Position numbers and translations under genes: made by a program
The notes under the pieces: generated by a model
The model's database searches: none
What the model was told of the DNA's origin: nothing
Seen by the model: only the letters and a program-made list of their open reading frames with translations
Source of the DNA: Flabesymbios commensalis
Lineage: Eukaryota > Annelida > Polychaeta > Terebellida > Flabelligeridae
Length of the DNA stretch: 64,000 nucleotides
Direction of reading: 5' to 3'
NCBI GenBank assembly: GCA_964017125.1
Contig: CAXHKU010000892.1
Location: 1 to 64,000, forward strand
In this document: in pieces, positions 11,091 through 26,000 of the stretch
Numbering within the stretch: position 1 is the first letter of the stretch
Layout: every line of letters starts with the position of its first letter

Positions 11091-14000
11091 GAACTTGCCG
11101 TAATAGCAGTCGATGTTGCTTGCAAAATGAATAACTTTTAAAGTACTTAATCAAACTTTGCCAAATTAATAGCGAAGTTGCCGTAATACCAGGCAATGGT
11201 GCCTGCAAAATCACATGGAAAACGGTTGAGAATTGACGTCTGAATTGACGTCCAAATGAATAACTTTTGAAATACTCAATGAAATTTCACACTAATCTCA
11301 TTAATAAATTTGGAGTACTTAATCAAACTTTGTCAAACTTACAGGGAACTTGCAGTAATATCAGTCGATGTTGCCTGCAAAAATACATGGAAAACGGTTG
11401 AGAATTGACGTCTGAATTGACGTCTAAATGAATAACTTTTAAAGTACTTAATCAAACTTTGCCAAATTAATAGCGAAGTTGCCGTAATACCAGGCAATGG
11501 TGTCTGCAAAATCACATGGAAAACGGTTGAGAATTGACGTCTGAATTGACGTCTAAATGAATAACTTTTAAAGTACTTAATCAAACATCGCCAAATTAAT
11601 AGCGAAGTTGCCGTAATACCAGGCGATGGTGCCTGTAAAATTACATGGAAAACGGTTGAGAATTTACGTCTGAATTGACGTCCAAATGAATAACTTTTAA
11701 AATACTCAATGAAATTTCACACTAATCTCATTAATAAATTTGGAGTACTTAATCAAACTTTGTCAAACTTACAGGGAACTTGCAGTAATAGCAGTCGATG
11801 GTGCCTGCAAAATTACATGGAAAACGGTTGAGAATTGACGTCTGAATTGACGTCCAAATGAATAACTTTTGAAATACTCAATCAAATTTCACACTAATCT
11901 CATTATTAACTTTTGAAGTACTTAATCAAACTTTGTCAAACTTACAGGGAACTTGCCGTAATAGCAGTCGATGTTGCCTGCAAAATTACATGGAAAACGG
12001 TTGAGAATTGACGTCTGAATTGACGTCCAAATGAATACCTTTTGAAATACTCAATCAAATTTCACACTAATCTCATTATTAACTTTTGAAGTACTTAATC
12101 AAACTTTGTCAAACTTACAGGGAACTTGCCGTAATAGCAGTCGATGTTGCTTGCAAAATGAATAACTTTTAAAGTACTTAATCAAACTTTGCCAAATTAA
12201 TAGCGAAGTTGCCGTAATACCAGGCAATGGTGCCTGCAAAATCACATGGAAAACGGTTGAGAATTGACGTCTGAATTGACGTCCAAATGAATAACTTTTG
12301 AAATACTCAATGAAATTTCACACTAATCTCATTAATAAATTTGGAGTACTTAATCAAACTTTGTCAAACTTACAGGGAACTTGCAGTAATATCAGTCGAT
12401 GTTGCCTGCAAAAATACATGGAAAACGGTTGAGAATTGACGTCTGAATTGACGTCTAAATGAATAACTTTTAAAGTACTTAATCAAACTTTGCCAAATTA
12501 ATAGCGAAGTTGCCGTAATACCAGGCAATGGTGTCTGCAAAATCACATGGAAAACGGTTGAGAATTGACGTCTGAATTGACGTCTAAATGAATAACTTTT
12601 AAAGTACTTAATCAAACATCGCCAAATTAATAGCGAAGTTGCCGTAATACCAGGCGATGGTGCCTGTAAAATTACATGGAAAACGGTTGAGAATTTACGT
12701 CTGAATTGACGTCCAAATGAATAACTTTTAAAATACTCAATGAAATTTCACACTAATCTCATTAATAACTTTTGAAGTACTTAATCAAACTTTGTCAAAC
12801 TTACAGGGAACTTGCCGTAATAGCAGTCGATGTTGCCTGCAAAATTACATGGAAAACGGTTGAGAATTGACGTCTGAATTGACGTCCAAATGAATAACTT
12901 TTGAAATACTCAATCAAATTTCACACTAATCTCATTATTAACTTTTGAAGTACTTAATCAAACTTTGTCAAACTTACAGGGAACTTGCCGTAATAGCAGT
13001 CGATGTTGCCTGCAAAATTACATGGAAAACGGTTGAGAATTGACGTCTGAATTGACGTCCAAATGAATAACTTTTGAAATACTCAATCAAATTTCACACT
13101 AATCTCATTATTAACTTTTGAAGTACTTAATCAAACTTTGTCAAACTTACAGGGAACTTGCCGTAATAGCAGTCGATGTTGCCTGCAAAATGAATAACTT
13201 TTAAAGTACTTAATCAAACTTTGCCAAATTAATAGCGAAGTTGCCGTAATACCAGGCAATGGTGCCTGCAAAATCACATGGAAAACGGTTGAGAATTGAC
13301 GTCTGAATTGACGTCCAAATGAATAACTTTTGAAATACTCAATGAAATTTCACACTAATCTCATTAATAAATTTGGAGTACTTAATCAAACTTTGTCAAA
13401 CTTACAGGGAACTTGCAGTAATATCAGTCGATGTTGCCTGCAAAAATACATGGAAAACGGTTGAGAATTGACGTCTGAATTGACGTCTAAATGAATAACT
13501 TTTAAAGTACTTAATCAAACTTCGCCAAATTAATAGCGAAGTTGCCGTAATACCAGGCAATGGTGTCTGCAAAATCACATGGAAAACGGTTGAGAATTGA
13601 CGTCTGAATTGACGTCTAAATGATTAACTTTTAAAGTACTTAATCAAACATCGCCAAATTAATAGCGAAGTTGCCGTAATACCAGGCGATGGTGCCTGTA
13701 AAATTACATGGAAAACGGTTGAGAATTTACGTCTGAATTGACGTCCAAATGAATAACTTTTAAAATACTCAATGAAATTTCACACTAATCTCATTAATAA
13801 CTTTTGAAGTACTTAATCAAACTTTGTCAAACTTACAGGGAACTTGCCGTAATAGCAGTCGATGTTGCCTGCAAAATTACATGGAAAACGGTTGAGAATT
13901 GACGTCTGAATTGACGTCCAAATGAATAACTTTTGAAATACTCAATCAAATTTCACACTAATCTCATTATTAACTTTTGAAGTACTTAATCAAACTTTGT

Positions 14001-15044
14001 CAAACTTACAGGGAACTTGCCGTAATAGCAGTCGATGTTGCCTGCAAAATTACATGGAAAACGGTTGAGAATTGACGTCTGAATTGACGTCCAAATGAAT
14101 AACTTTTGAAATACTCAATCAAATTTCACACTAATCTCATTATTAACTTTTGAAGTACTTAATCAAACTTTGTCAAACTTACAGGGAACTTGCCGTAATA
14201 GCAGTCGATGTTGCCTGCAAAATGAATAACTTTTAAAGTACTTAATCAATCTTTGCCAAATTAATAGCGAAGTTGCCGTAATACCAGGCAATGGTGCCTG
14301 CAAAATCACATGGAAAACGGTTGAGAATTGACGTCTGAATTGACGTCCAAATGAATAACTTTTGAAATACTCAATGAAATTTCACACTAATCTCATTAAT
14401 AAATTTGGAGTACTTAATCAAACTTTGTCAAACTTACAGGGAACTTGCAGTAATATCAGTCGATGTTGCCTGCAAAAATACATGGAAAACGGTTGAGAAT
14501 TGACGTCTGAATTGACGTCTAAATGAATAACTTTTAAAGTACTTAATCAAACTTCGCCAAATTAATAGCGAAGTTGCCGTAATACCAGGCAATGGTGTCT
14601 GCAAAATCACATGGAAAACGGTTGAGAATTGACGTCTGAATTGACGTCTAAGTGAATAACTTTTAAAGTACTTAATCAAACATCGCCAAATTAATAGCGA
14701 AGTTGCCGTAATACCAGGCGATGGTGCCTGTAAAATTACATGGAAAACGGTTGAGAATTTACGTCTGAATTGACGTCCAAATGAATAACTTTTAAAATAC
14801 TCAATGAAATTTCACACTAATCTCATTAATAACTTTTGACGTACTTAATCAAACTTTGTCAAACTTACAGGGAACTTGCCGTAATAGCAGTCGATGTTGC
14901 CTGCAAAATTACATGGAAAACGGTTGAGAATTGACGTCTGAATTGACGTCCAAATGAATAACTTTTGAAATACTCAATCAAATTTCACACTAATCTCATT
15001 ATTAACTTTTGAAGTACTTAATCAAACTTTGTCAAACTTAAAGG
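11091..15044 (+). repeat. HOR-B array (1,032-bp 7-mer, three copies and a partial fourth)
   Basis: The unit is T L' SS LLL (83 + 172 + 2 x 129 + 3 x 173 = 1032). Copies lie at 11091-12121 (1,031 bp because the fifth monomer is also L'), 12122-13153 and 13154-14185. A fourth at 14186-15044 has the same order but lacks the last L before the next T. A shared 'gagaatttacgtctg' variant marks the monomers at 11604, 12635, 13667 and 14699. Confidence 0.92.
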
Positions 15045-18000
15045 GAACTTGCCGTAATAGCAGTCGATGTTGCCTGCAAAATGAATAACTTTTAAAGTAC
15101 TTAATCAAACTTCGCCAAATTAATAGCGAAGTTGCCGTAATACCAGGCAATGGTGCCTGCAAAATCACATGGAAAACGGTTGAGAATTGACGTCTGAATT
15201 GACGTCTAAATGAATAACTTTTAAAGTACTTAATCAAACTTTGCCAAATTAATAGCGAAGTTGCCGTAATACCAGGCGATGGTGCCTGCAAAATTACATG
15301 GAAAACGGTTGAGAATTGACGTCTGAATTGACGTCCAAATGAATAACTTTTGAAATACTCAATGAAATTTCACACTTATCTCATTAATAAATTTGGAGTA
15401 CTTAATCAAACTTTGTCAAACTTACAGGGAACTTGCAGTAATAGCAGTCGATGTTGCCTGCAAAAATACATGGAAAACGGTTGAGAATTGACGTCTGAAT
15501 TGACGTCTAAATGAATAACTTTTAAAGTACTTAATCAAACTTCGCCAAATTAATAGCGAAGTTGCCGTAATACCAGGCAATGGTGTCTGCAAAATCACAT
15601 GGAAAACGGTTGAGAATTGACGGCTGAATTGACGTCTAAATGAATAACTTTTAAAGTACTTAATCAAACATCGCCAAATTAATAGCGAAGTTGCCGTAAT
15701 ACCAGGCGATGGTGCCTGCAAAATTACATGGAAAACGGTTGAGAATTGACGTCTGAATTGACGTCCAAATGAATAACTTTTGAAATACTCAATCAAATTT
15801 CACACTAATCTCATTATTAACTTTTGAAGTACTTAATCAAACTTTGTCAAACTTACAGGGAACTTGCCGTAATAGCAGTCGATGTTGCCTGCAAAATTAC
15901 ATGGAAAACGGTTGAGAATTGACGTCTGAATTGACGTCCAAATGAATAACTTTTGAAATACTCAATGAAATTTCACACTAATCTCATTAATAACTTTTGA
16001 AGTACTTAATCAAACTTTGTCAAACTTACAGGGAACTTGCCGTAATAGCAGTCGATGTTGCCTGCAAAATTACATGGAAAACGGTTGAGAATTGACGTCT
16101 GAATTGACGTCCAAATGAATAACTTTTGAAATACTCAATCAAATTTCACACTAATCTCATTATTAACTTTTGAAGTACTTAATCAAACTTTGTCAAACTT
16201 ACAGGGAACTTGCCGTAATAGCAGTCGATGTTGCCTGCAAAATGAATAACTTTTAAAGTACTTAATCAAACTTTGCCAAATTAATAGCGAAGTTGCCGTA
16301 ATACCAGGCAATGGTGCCTGCAAAATCACATGGAAAACGGTTGAGAATTGACGTCTGAATTGACGTCCAAATGAATAACTTTTGAAATACTCAATGAAAT
16401 TTCACACTAATCTCATTAATAAATTTGGAGTACTTAATCAAACTTTGTCAAACTTACAGGGAACTTGCAGTAATATCAGTCGATGTTGCCTGCAAAAATA
16501 CATGGAAAACGGTATGAATTGACGTCTGAATTGACGTCTAAATGAATAACTTTTAAAGTACTTAATCAAACTTCGCCAAATTAATAGCGAATTTGCCGTA
16601 ATACCAGGCAATGGTGTCTGCAAAATCACATGGAAAACGGTTGAGAATTGACGTCTGAATTGACGTCTAAATGAATAACTTTTAAAGTACTTAATCAAAC
16701 ATCGCCAAATTAATAGCGAAGTTGCCGTAATACCAGGCGATGGTGCCTGTAAAATTACATGGAAAACGGTTGAGAATTTACGTCTGAATTGACGTCCAAA
16801 TGAATAACTTTTAAAATACTCAATGAAATTTCACACTAATCTCATTATTAACTTTTGAAGTACTTAATCAAACTTTGTCAAACTTACAGGGAACTTGCCG
16901 TAATAGCAGTCGATGTTGCCTGCAAAATTACATGGAAAACGGTTGAGAATTGACGTCTGAATTGACGTCCAAATGAATAACTTTTGAAATACTCAATGAA
17001 ATTTCACACTAATCTCATTAATAACTTTTGAAGTACTTAATCAAACTTTGTCAAACTTACAGGGAACTTGCCGTAATAGCAGTCGATGTTGCCTGCAAAA
17101 TTACATGGAAAACGGTTGAGAATTGACGTCTGAATTGACGTCCAAATGAATAACTTTTGAAATACTCAATCAAATTTCACACTAATCTCATTATTAACTT
17201 TTGAAGTACTTAATCAAACTTTGTCAAACTTAAAGGGAACTTGCCGTAATAGCAGTCGATGTTGCCTGCAAAATGAATAACTTTTAAAGTACTTAATCAA
17301 ACTTTGCCAAATTAATAGCGAAGTTGCCGTAATACCAGGCAATGGTGCCTGCAAAATCACATGGAAAACGGTTGAGAATTGACGTCTGAATTGACGTCTA
17401 AATGAATAACTTTTAAAGTACTTAATCAAACTTTGCCAAATTAATAGCGAAGTTGCCGTAATACCAGGCGATGGTGCCTGCAAAATTACATGGAAAACGG
17501 TTGAGAATTGACGTCTGAATTGACGTCCAAATGAATAACTTTTGAAATACTCAATGAAATTTCACACTAATCTCATTAATAACTTTTGAAGTACTTAATC
17601 AAACTTTGTCAAACTTACAGGGAACTTGCAGTAATATCAGTCGATGTTGCCTGCAAAAATACATGGAAAACGGTATGAATTGACGTCTGAATTGACGTCT
17701 AAATGAATAACTTTTAAAGTACTTAATCAAACTTCGCCAAATTAATAGCGAATTTGCCGTAATACCAGGCAATGGTGTCTGCAAAATCACATGGAAAACG
17801 GTTGAGAATTGACGTCTGAATTGACGTCTAAATGAATAACTTTTAAAGTACTTAATCAAACATCGCCAAATTAATAGCGAAGTTGCCGTAATACCAGGCG
17901 ATGGTGCCTGTAAAATTACATGGAAAACGGTTGAGAATTTACGTCTGAATTGACGTCCAAATGAATAACTTTTAAAATACTCAATGAAATTTCACACTAA

Positions 18001-18397
18001 TCTCATTATTAACTTTTGAAGTACTTAATCAAACTTTGTCAAACTTACAGGGAACTTGCCGTAATAGCAGTCGATGTTGCCTGCAAAATTACATGGAAAA
18101 CGGTTGAGAATTGACGTCTGAATTGACGTCCAAATGAATAACTTTTGAAATACTCAATGAAATTTCACACTAATCTCATTAATAACTTTTGAAGTACTTA
18201 ATCAAACTTTGTCAAACTTACAGGGAACTTGCCGTAATAGCAGTCGATGTTGCCTGCAAAATTACATGGAAAACGGTTGAGAATTGACGTCTGAATTGAC
18301 GTCCAAATGAATAACTTTTGAAATACTCAATCAAATTTCACACTAATCTCATTATTAACTTTTGAAGTACTTAATCAAACTTTGTCAAACTTAAAGG
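15045..18397 (+). repeat. 1,161-bp and 1,031-bp relatives of HOR-B
   Basis: Three units: 15045-16205 (T S L' SS LLL, 1,161 bp), 16206-17236 (T L' SS LLL, 1,031 bp, with one S of 128 bp) and 17237-18397 (T S L SS LLL, 1,161 bp). The 1,161-bp form is the 1,032-bp form plus one S (129 bp). The 128-bp S units at 16461 and 17622 share the same private variants ('acggtatgaattg' and 'gcgaatttgcc'), showing that one was copied from the other. Confidence 0.88.
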
Positions 18398-20071
18398 GAA
18401 CTTGCCGTAATAGCAGTCGATGTTGCCTGCAAAATGAATAACTTTTAAAGTACTTAATCAAACTTTGCCAAATTAATAGCGAAGTTGCCGTAATACCAGG
18501 CAATGGTGCCTGCAAAATCACATGGAAAACGGTTGAGAATTGACGTCTGAATTGACGTCTAAATGAATAACTTTTAAAGTACTTAATCAAACTTTGCCAA
18601 ATTAATAGCGAAGTTGCCGTAATACCAGGCGATGGTGCCTGCAAAATTACATGGAAAACGGTTGAGAATTGACGTCTGAATTGACGTCCAAATGAATAAC
18701 TTTTGAAATACTCAATGAAATTTCACACTAATCTCATTAATAACTTTTGAAGTACTTAATCAAACTTTGTCAAACTTACAGGGAACTTGCCGTAATAGCA
18801 GTCGATGTTGCCTGCAAAATTACATGGAAAACGGTTGAGAATTGACGTCTGAATTGACGTCCAAATGAATAACTTTTGAAATACTCAATCAAATTTCACA
18901 CTAATCTCATTATTAACTTTTGAAGTACTTAATCAAACTTTGTCAAACTTAAAGGGAACTTGCCGTAATAGCAGTCGATGTTGTCTGCAAAATGAATAAC
19001 TTTTAAAGTACTTAATCAAACTTTGCCAAATTAATAGCGAAGTTGCCGTAATACCAGGCAATGGTGCCTGCAAAATCACATGGAAAACGGTTGAGAATTG
19101 ACGTCTGAATTGACGTCTAAATGAATAACTTTTAAAGTACTTAATCAAACTTTGCCAAATTAATAGCGAAGTTGCCGTAATACCAGGCGATGGTGCCTGC
19201 AAAATTACATGGAAAACGGTTGAGAATTGACGTCTGAATTGACGTCCAAATGAATAACTTTTGAAATGCTCAATGAAATTTCACACTAATCTCATTAATA
19301 ACTTTTGAAGTACTTAATCAAACTTTGTCAAACTTACAGGGAACTTGCCGTAATAGCAGTCGATGTTGCCTGCAAAATTACATGGAAAACGGTTGAGAAT
19401 TGACGTCTGAATTGACGTCCAAATGAATAACTTTTGAAATACTCAATCAAATTTCACACTAATCTCATTATTAACTTTTGAAGTACTTAATCAAACTTTG
19501 TCAAACTTAAAGGGAACTTGCCGTAATAGCAGTCGATGTTGCCTGCAAAATGAATAACTTTTAAAGTACTTAATCAAACTTTGCCAAATTAATAGCGAAG
19601 TTGCCGTAATACCAGGCAATGATGCCTGCAAAATCACATGGAAAACGGTTGAGAATTGACGTCTGAATTGACGTCTAAATGAATAACTTTTAAAGTGCTT
19701 AATCAAACTTTGCCAAATTAATAGCGAAGTTGCCGTAATACCAGGCGATGGTGCCTGCAAAATTACATGGAAAACGGTTGAGAATTGACGTCTGAATTGA
19801 CGTCCAAATGAATAACTTTTGAAATACTCAATGAAATTTCACACTAATCTCATTAATAACTTTTGAAGTACTTAATCAAACTTTGTCAAACTTACAGGGA
19901 ACTTGCCGTAATAGCAGTCGATGTTGCCTGCAAAATTACATGGAAAACGGTTGAGAATTGACGTCTGAATTGACGTCCAAATGAATAACTTTTGAAATAC
20001 TCAATCAAATTTCACACTAATCTCATTGTTAACTTTTGAAGTACTTAATCAAACTTTGTCAAACTTACAGG
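18398..20071 (+). repeat. 558-bp T-S-L-L tetramer, three tandem copies
   Basis: Copies at 18398-18955, 18956-19513 and 19514-20071, each T, S, L, L (83 + 129 + 173 + 173 = 558). This is the same beginning as the 1,161-bp unit but without its second half, so it may be a trimmed derivative that then multiplied. Each copy opens with the 'caaacttaaaggg' marker just before T. Confidence 0.92.
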
Positions 20072-23000
20072 GAACTTGCCGTAATAGCAGTCGATGTTGC
20101 CTGCAAAATTACATGGAAAACGGTTGAGAATTGACGTCTGAATTGACGTCCAAATGAATAACTTTTGAAATACTCAATCAAATTTCACACTAATCTCATT
20201 ATTAACTTTTGAAGTACTTAATCAAACTTTGTCAAACTTACAGGGAACTTGCCGTAATAGCAGTCGATGTTGCCTGCAAAATTACATGGAAAACGGTTGA
20301 GAATTGACGTCTGAATTGACGTCTAAATGAATAACTTTTAAAGTACTTAATCAAACTTCGCCAAATTAATAGCGAAGTTGCCGTAATACCAGGCAATGGT
20401 GCCTGCAAAATCACATGGAAAACGGTTGAGAATTGACGTCTGAATTGACGTCTAAATGAATAACTTTTAAAGTACTTAATCAAACTTTGCCAAATTAATA
20501 GCGAAGTTGCCGTAATACCAGGCAATGGTGCCTGCAAAATCACATGGAAAACGGTTGAGAATTGACGTCTGAATTGACGTCTAAATGAATAACTTTTAAA
20601 GTACTTAATCAAACTTTGCCAAATTAATAGCGAAGTTGCCGTAATACCAGGCGATGGTGCCTGCAAAATTACATGGAAAACGGTTGAGAATTGACGCTCG
20701 AATTGACGTCCAAATGAATAACTTTTGAAATACACAATCAAATTTCACACTAATCTCATTTATAACTTTTGAAGTACTTAATCAAACTTTGTCAAACTTA
20801 CAGGGAACTTGCCGTAATAGTAGTCGATGTTGCCTGCAAAATTACATGGAAAACGGTTGAGAATTGACGTCTGAATTGACGTCCAAATGAATAACTTTTG
20901 AAATACACAATCAAATTTCACACTAATCTCATTTATAACTTTTGAAGTACTTAATCAAACTTTGTCAAACTTACAGGGAACTTGCCGTAATAGTAGTCGA
21001 TGTTGCCTGCAAAATTACATGGAAAACGGTTGAGAATTGACGTCTGAATTGACGTCCAAATGAATAACTTTTGAAATACTCAATCAAATTTCACACTAAT
21101 CTCATTATTAACTTTTGAAGTACTTAATCAAACTTTGTCAAACTTAAAGGGAACTTGCCGTAATAGCAGTCGATGTTGCCTGCAAAATGAATAACTTTTA
21201 AAGTACTTAATCAAACTTTGCCAAATTAATAGCGAAGTTGCCGTAATACCAGGCAATGGTGCCTGCAAAATCACATGGAAAACGGTTGAGAATTGACGTC
21301 TGAATTGACGTCTAAATGAATAACTTTTAAAGTACTTAATCAAACTTTGCCAAATTAATAGCGAAGTTGCCGTAATACCAGGCGATGGTGCCTGCAAAAT
21401 TACATGGGAAACGGTTGAGAATTGACGTCTGAATTGACGTCCAAATGAATAACTTTTGAAATACTCAATGAAATTTCACACTAATCTCATTAATAACTTT
21501 TGAAGTACTTAATCAAACTTTGTCAAACTTACAGGGAACTTGCCGTAATAGTAGTCGATGCTGCCTGCAAAATTACATAAAAAACGGTTGAGAATTGACG
21601 TCTGAATTGACGTCCAAATGAATAACTTTTGAAATACTCAATCAAATTTCACACTAATCTCATTGTTAACTTTTGAAGTACTTAATCAAACTTTGTCAAA
21701 CTTACAGGGAACTTGCCGTAATAGCAGTCGATGTTGCCTGCAAAATTACATGGAAAACGGTTGAGAATTGACGTCTGAATTGACGTCCAAATGAATAACT
21801 TTTGAAATACTCAATCAAATTTCACACTAATCTCATTATTAACTTTTGAAGTACTTAATCAAACTTTGTCAAACTTACAGGGAACTTGCCGTAATAGCAG
21901 TCGATGTTGCCTGCAAAATTACATGGAAAACGGTTGAGAATTGACGTCTGAATTGACGTCTAAATGAATAACTTTTAAAGTACTTAATCAAACTTCGCCA
22001 AATTAATAGCGAAGTTGCCGTAATACCAGGCAATGGTGCCTGCAAAATCACATGGAAAACGGTTGAGAATTGACGTCTGAATTGACGTCTAAATGAATAA
22101 CTTTTAAAGTACTTAATCAAACTTTGCCAAATTAATAGCGAAGTTGCCGTAATACCAGGCAATGGTGCCTGCAAAATCACATGGAAAACGGTTGAGAATT
22201 GACGTCTGAATTGACGTCTAAATGAATAACTTTTAAAGTACTTAATCAAACTTTGCCAAATTAATAGCGAAGTTGCCGTAATACCAGGCGATGGTGCCTG
22301 CAAAATTACATGGAAAACGGTTGAGAATTGACGCTCGAATTGACGTCCAAATGAATATTTTTTGAAATACTCAATGAAATTTCACACTAATCTCATTAAT
22401 AACTTTTGAAGTACTTAATCAAACTTTGTCAAACTTACAGGGAACTTGCCGTAATAGTAGTCGATGTTGCCTGCAAAATTACATAAAAAACGGTTGAGAA
22501 TTGACGTCTGAATTGACGTCCAAATGAATAACTTTTGAAATACTCAATGAAATTTCACACTAATCTCATTAATAAATTTGGAGTACTTAATCAAACTTTG
22601 TCAAACTTACAGGGAACTTGCAGTAATAGCAGTCGATGTTGCCTGCAAAAATACATGGAAAACGGTTGAGAATTGACGTCTGAATTGACGTCTAAATGAA
22701 TAACTTTTAAAGTACTTAATCAAACATCGCCAAATTAATAGCGAATTTGCCGTAATACCAGGCGATGGTGCTTGCAAAATTACATGGAAAACGGTTGAGA
22801 ATTGACGTCTGAATTGACGTCTAAATGAATAACTTTTGAAATACTCAATCAAATTTCACACTAATCTCATTATTAACTTTTGAAGTACTTAATCAAACTT
22901 TGCCAAACTTACAGGGAACTTGCCGTAATAGCAGTCGATGTTGCCTGCAAAATTACATGGAAAACGGTTGAGAACTGACGTCTGAATTGACGTCCAAATG

Positions 23001-26000
23001 AATAACTTTTGAAATACTCAATGAAATTTCACACTTATCTCATTAATAACTTTTGATGTACTTAATCAAACTTTGTCAAACTTACAGGGAACTTGCCGTA
23101 ATAGCAGTCGATGTTGCCTGCAAAATTACATGGAAAACGGTTGAGAATTGACGTCTGAATTGACGTCCAAATGAATAACTTTTGAAATACTCAATCAAAT
23201 TTCACACTAATCTCATTATTAACTTTTGAAGTACTTAATCAAACTTTGTCAAACTTACAGGGAACTTGCCGTAATAGCAGTCGATGTTGCCTGCAAAATG
23301 AATAACTTTTAAAGTACTTCATCAAACTTTGCCAAATTAATAGCGAAGTTGCCGTAATACCAGGCAATGGTGCCTGCAAAATCACATGGAAAACGGTTTT
23401 GAATTGACGTCTGAATTGACGTCCAAATGAATAACTTTTGAAATACTCAATGAAATTTCACACTAATCTCATTAATAAATTTGGAGTACTTAATCAAACT
23501 TTGTCAAACTTACAGGGAACTTGCAGTAATATCAGTCGATGTTGCCTGCAAAAATACATGGAAAACGGTTGAGAATTGACGTCTGAATTGACGTCTAAAT
23601 GAATAACTTTTAAAGTACTTAATCAAACTTCGCCAAATTAATAGCGAAGTTGCCGTAATACCAGGCAATGGTGTCTGCAAAATCACATGGAAAACGGTTG
23701 AGAATTGACGTCTGAATTGACGTCTAAATGAATAACTTTTAAAGTACTTAATCAAACATCGCCAAATTAATAGCGAAGTTGCCGTAATACCAGGCGATGG
23801 TGCCTGTAAAATTACATGGAAAACGGTTGAGAATTTACGTCTGAATTGACGTCCAAATGAATAACTTTTAAAATACTCAATGAAATTTCACACTAATCTC
23901 ATTAATAACTTTTGAAGTACTTAATCAAACTTTGTCAAACTTACAGGGAACTTGCCGTAATAGCAGTCGATGTTGCCTGCAAAATTACATGGAAAACGGT
24001 TGAGAATTGACGTCTGAATTGACGTCCAAATGAATAACTTTTGAAATACTCAATCAAATTTCACACTAATCTCATTATTAACTTTTGAAGTACTTAATCA
24101 AACTTTGTCAAACTTAAAGGGAACTTGCCGTAATAGCAGTCGATGTTGCCTGCAAAATGAATAACTTTTAAAGTACTTAATCAAACTTTGCCAAATTAAT
24201 AGCGAAGTTGCCGTAATACCAGGCAATGGTGCCTGCAAAATTACATGGAAAACGGTTGAGAATTGACGTCTGAATTGACGTCCAAATGAATAACTTTTGA
24301 AATACTCAATGAAATTTCACACTAATCTCATTAATAAATTTGGAGTACTTAATCAAACTTTGTCAAACTTACAGGGAACTTGCAGTAATAGCAGTCGATG
24401 TTGCCTGCAAAAATACATGGAAAACGGTTGAGAATTGACGTCTGAATTGACGTCTAGATGAATAACTTTTAAAGTACTTAATCAAACTTCGCCAAATTAA
24501 TAGCGAAGTTGCCGTAATACCAGGCAATGGTGTCTGCAAAATCACATGGAAAACGGTTGAGAATTGACGTCTGAATTGACGTCTAAATGAATAACTTTTA
24601 AAGTACTTAATCAAACATCGCCAAATTAATAGCGAAGTTGCCGTAATACCAGGCGATGGTGCCTGCAAAATTACATGGAAAACGGTTGAGAATTGACGTC
24701 TGAATTGACGTCCAAATGAATAACTTTTGAAATACTCAATCAAATTTCACACTAATCTCATTATTAACTTTTGAAGTACTTAATCAAACTTTGTCAAACT
24801 TACAGGGAACTTGCCGTAATAGCAGTCGATGTTGCCTGCAAAATTACATGGAAAACGGTTGAGAATTGACGTCTGAATTGACGTCCAAATGAATACCTTT
24901 TGAAATACTCAATGAAATTTAACACTAACCTCATTAATAACTTTTGAAGTACTTAATCAAACTTTGTCAAACTTACAGGGAACTTGCCGTAATAGCAGTC
25001 GATGTTGCCTGCAAAATTACATGGAAAACGGTTGAGAATTGACGTCTGAATTGACGTCCAAATGAATAACTTTTGAAATACTCAATCAAATTTCACACTA
25101 ATCTCATTATTAACTTTTGAAGTACTTAATCAAACTTTGTCAAACTTAAAGGGAACTTGCCGTAATAGCAGTCGATGTTGCCTGCAAAATGAATGACTTT
25201 TAAAGTACTTAATCAAACTTTGCCAAATTAATAGCGAAGTTGCCGTAATACCAGGCAATGGTGCCTGCAAAATCACATGGAAAACGGTTGAGAATTGACG
25301 TTTGAATTGACGTCTAAATGAATAACTTTTAAAGTACTTAATCAAACATCGCCAAATTAATAGCGAAGTTGCCGTAATACCAGGCGATGGTGCTTGCAAA
25401 ATTACATGGAAAACGGTTGAGAATTGACGTCTGAATTGACGTCTAAATGAATAACTTTTGAAATACTCAATCAAATTTCACACTAATTTCATTATTAACT
25501 TTTGAAGTACTTAATCAAACTTTGTCAAACTTACAGGGAACTTGCCGTAATAGCAGTCGATGTTGCCTGCAAAATTACATGGAAAACGGTTGAGAATTGA
25601 CGTCTGAATTGACGTCCAAATGAATAACTTTTTGAAATACTCAATGAAATTTCACACTTATCTCATTAATAACTTTTGAAGTACTTAATCAAACTTTGTC
25701 AAACTTACAGGGAACTTGCCGTAATAGCAGTCGATGTTGCCTGCAAAATTACATGGAAAACGGTTGAGAATTGACGTCTGAATTGACGTCCAAATGAATA
25801 ACTTTTGAAATACTCAATCAAATTTCACACTAATCTCATTATTAACTTTTGAAGTACTTAATCAAACTTTGTCAAACTTACAGGGAACTTGCCGTAATAG
25901 CAGTCGATGTTGCCTGCAAAATGAATAACTTTTAAAGTACTTAATCAAACTTTGCCAAATTAATAGCGAAGTTGCCGTAATACCAGGCAATGGTGCCTGC

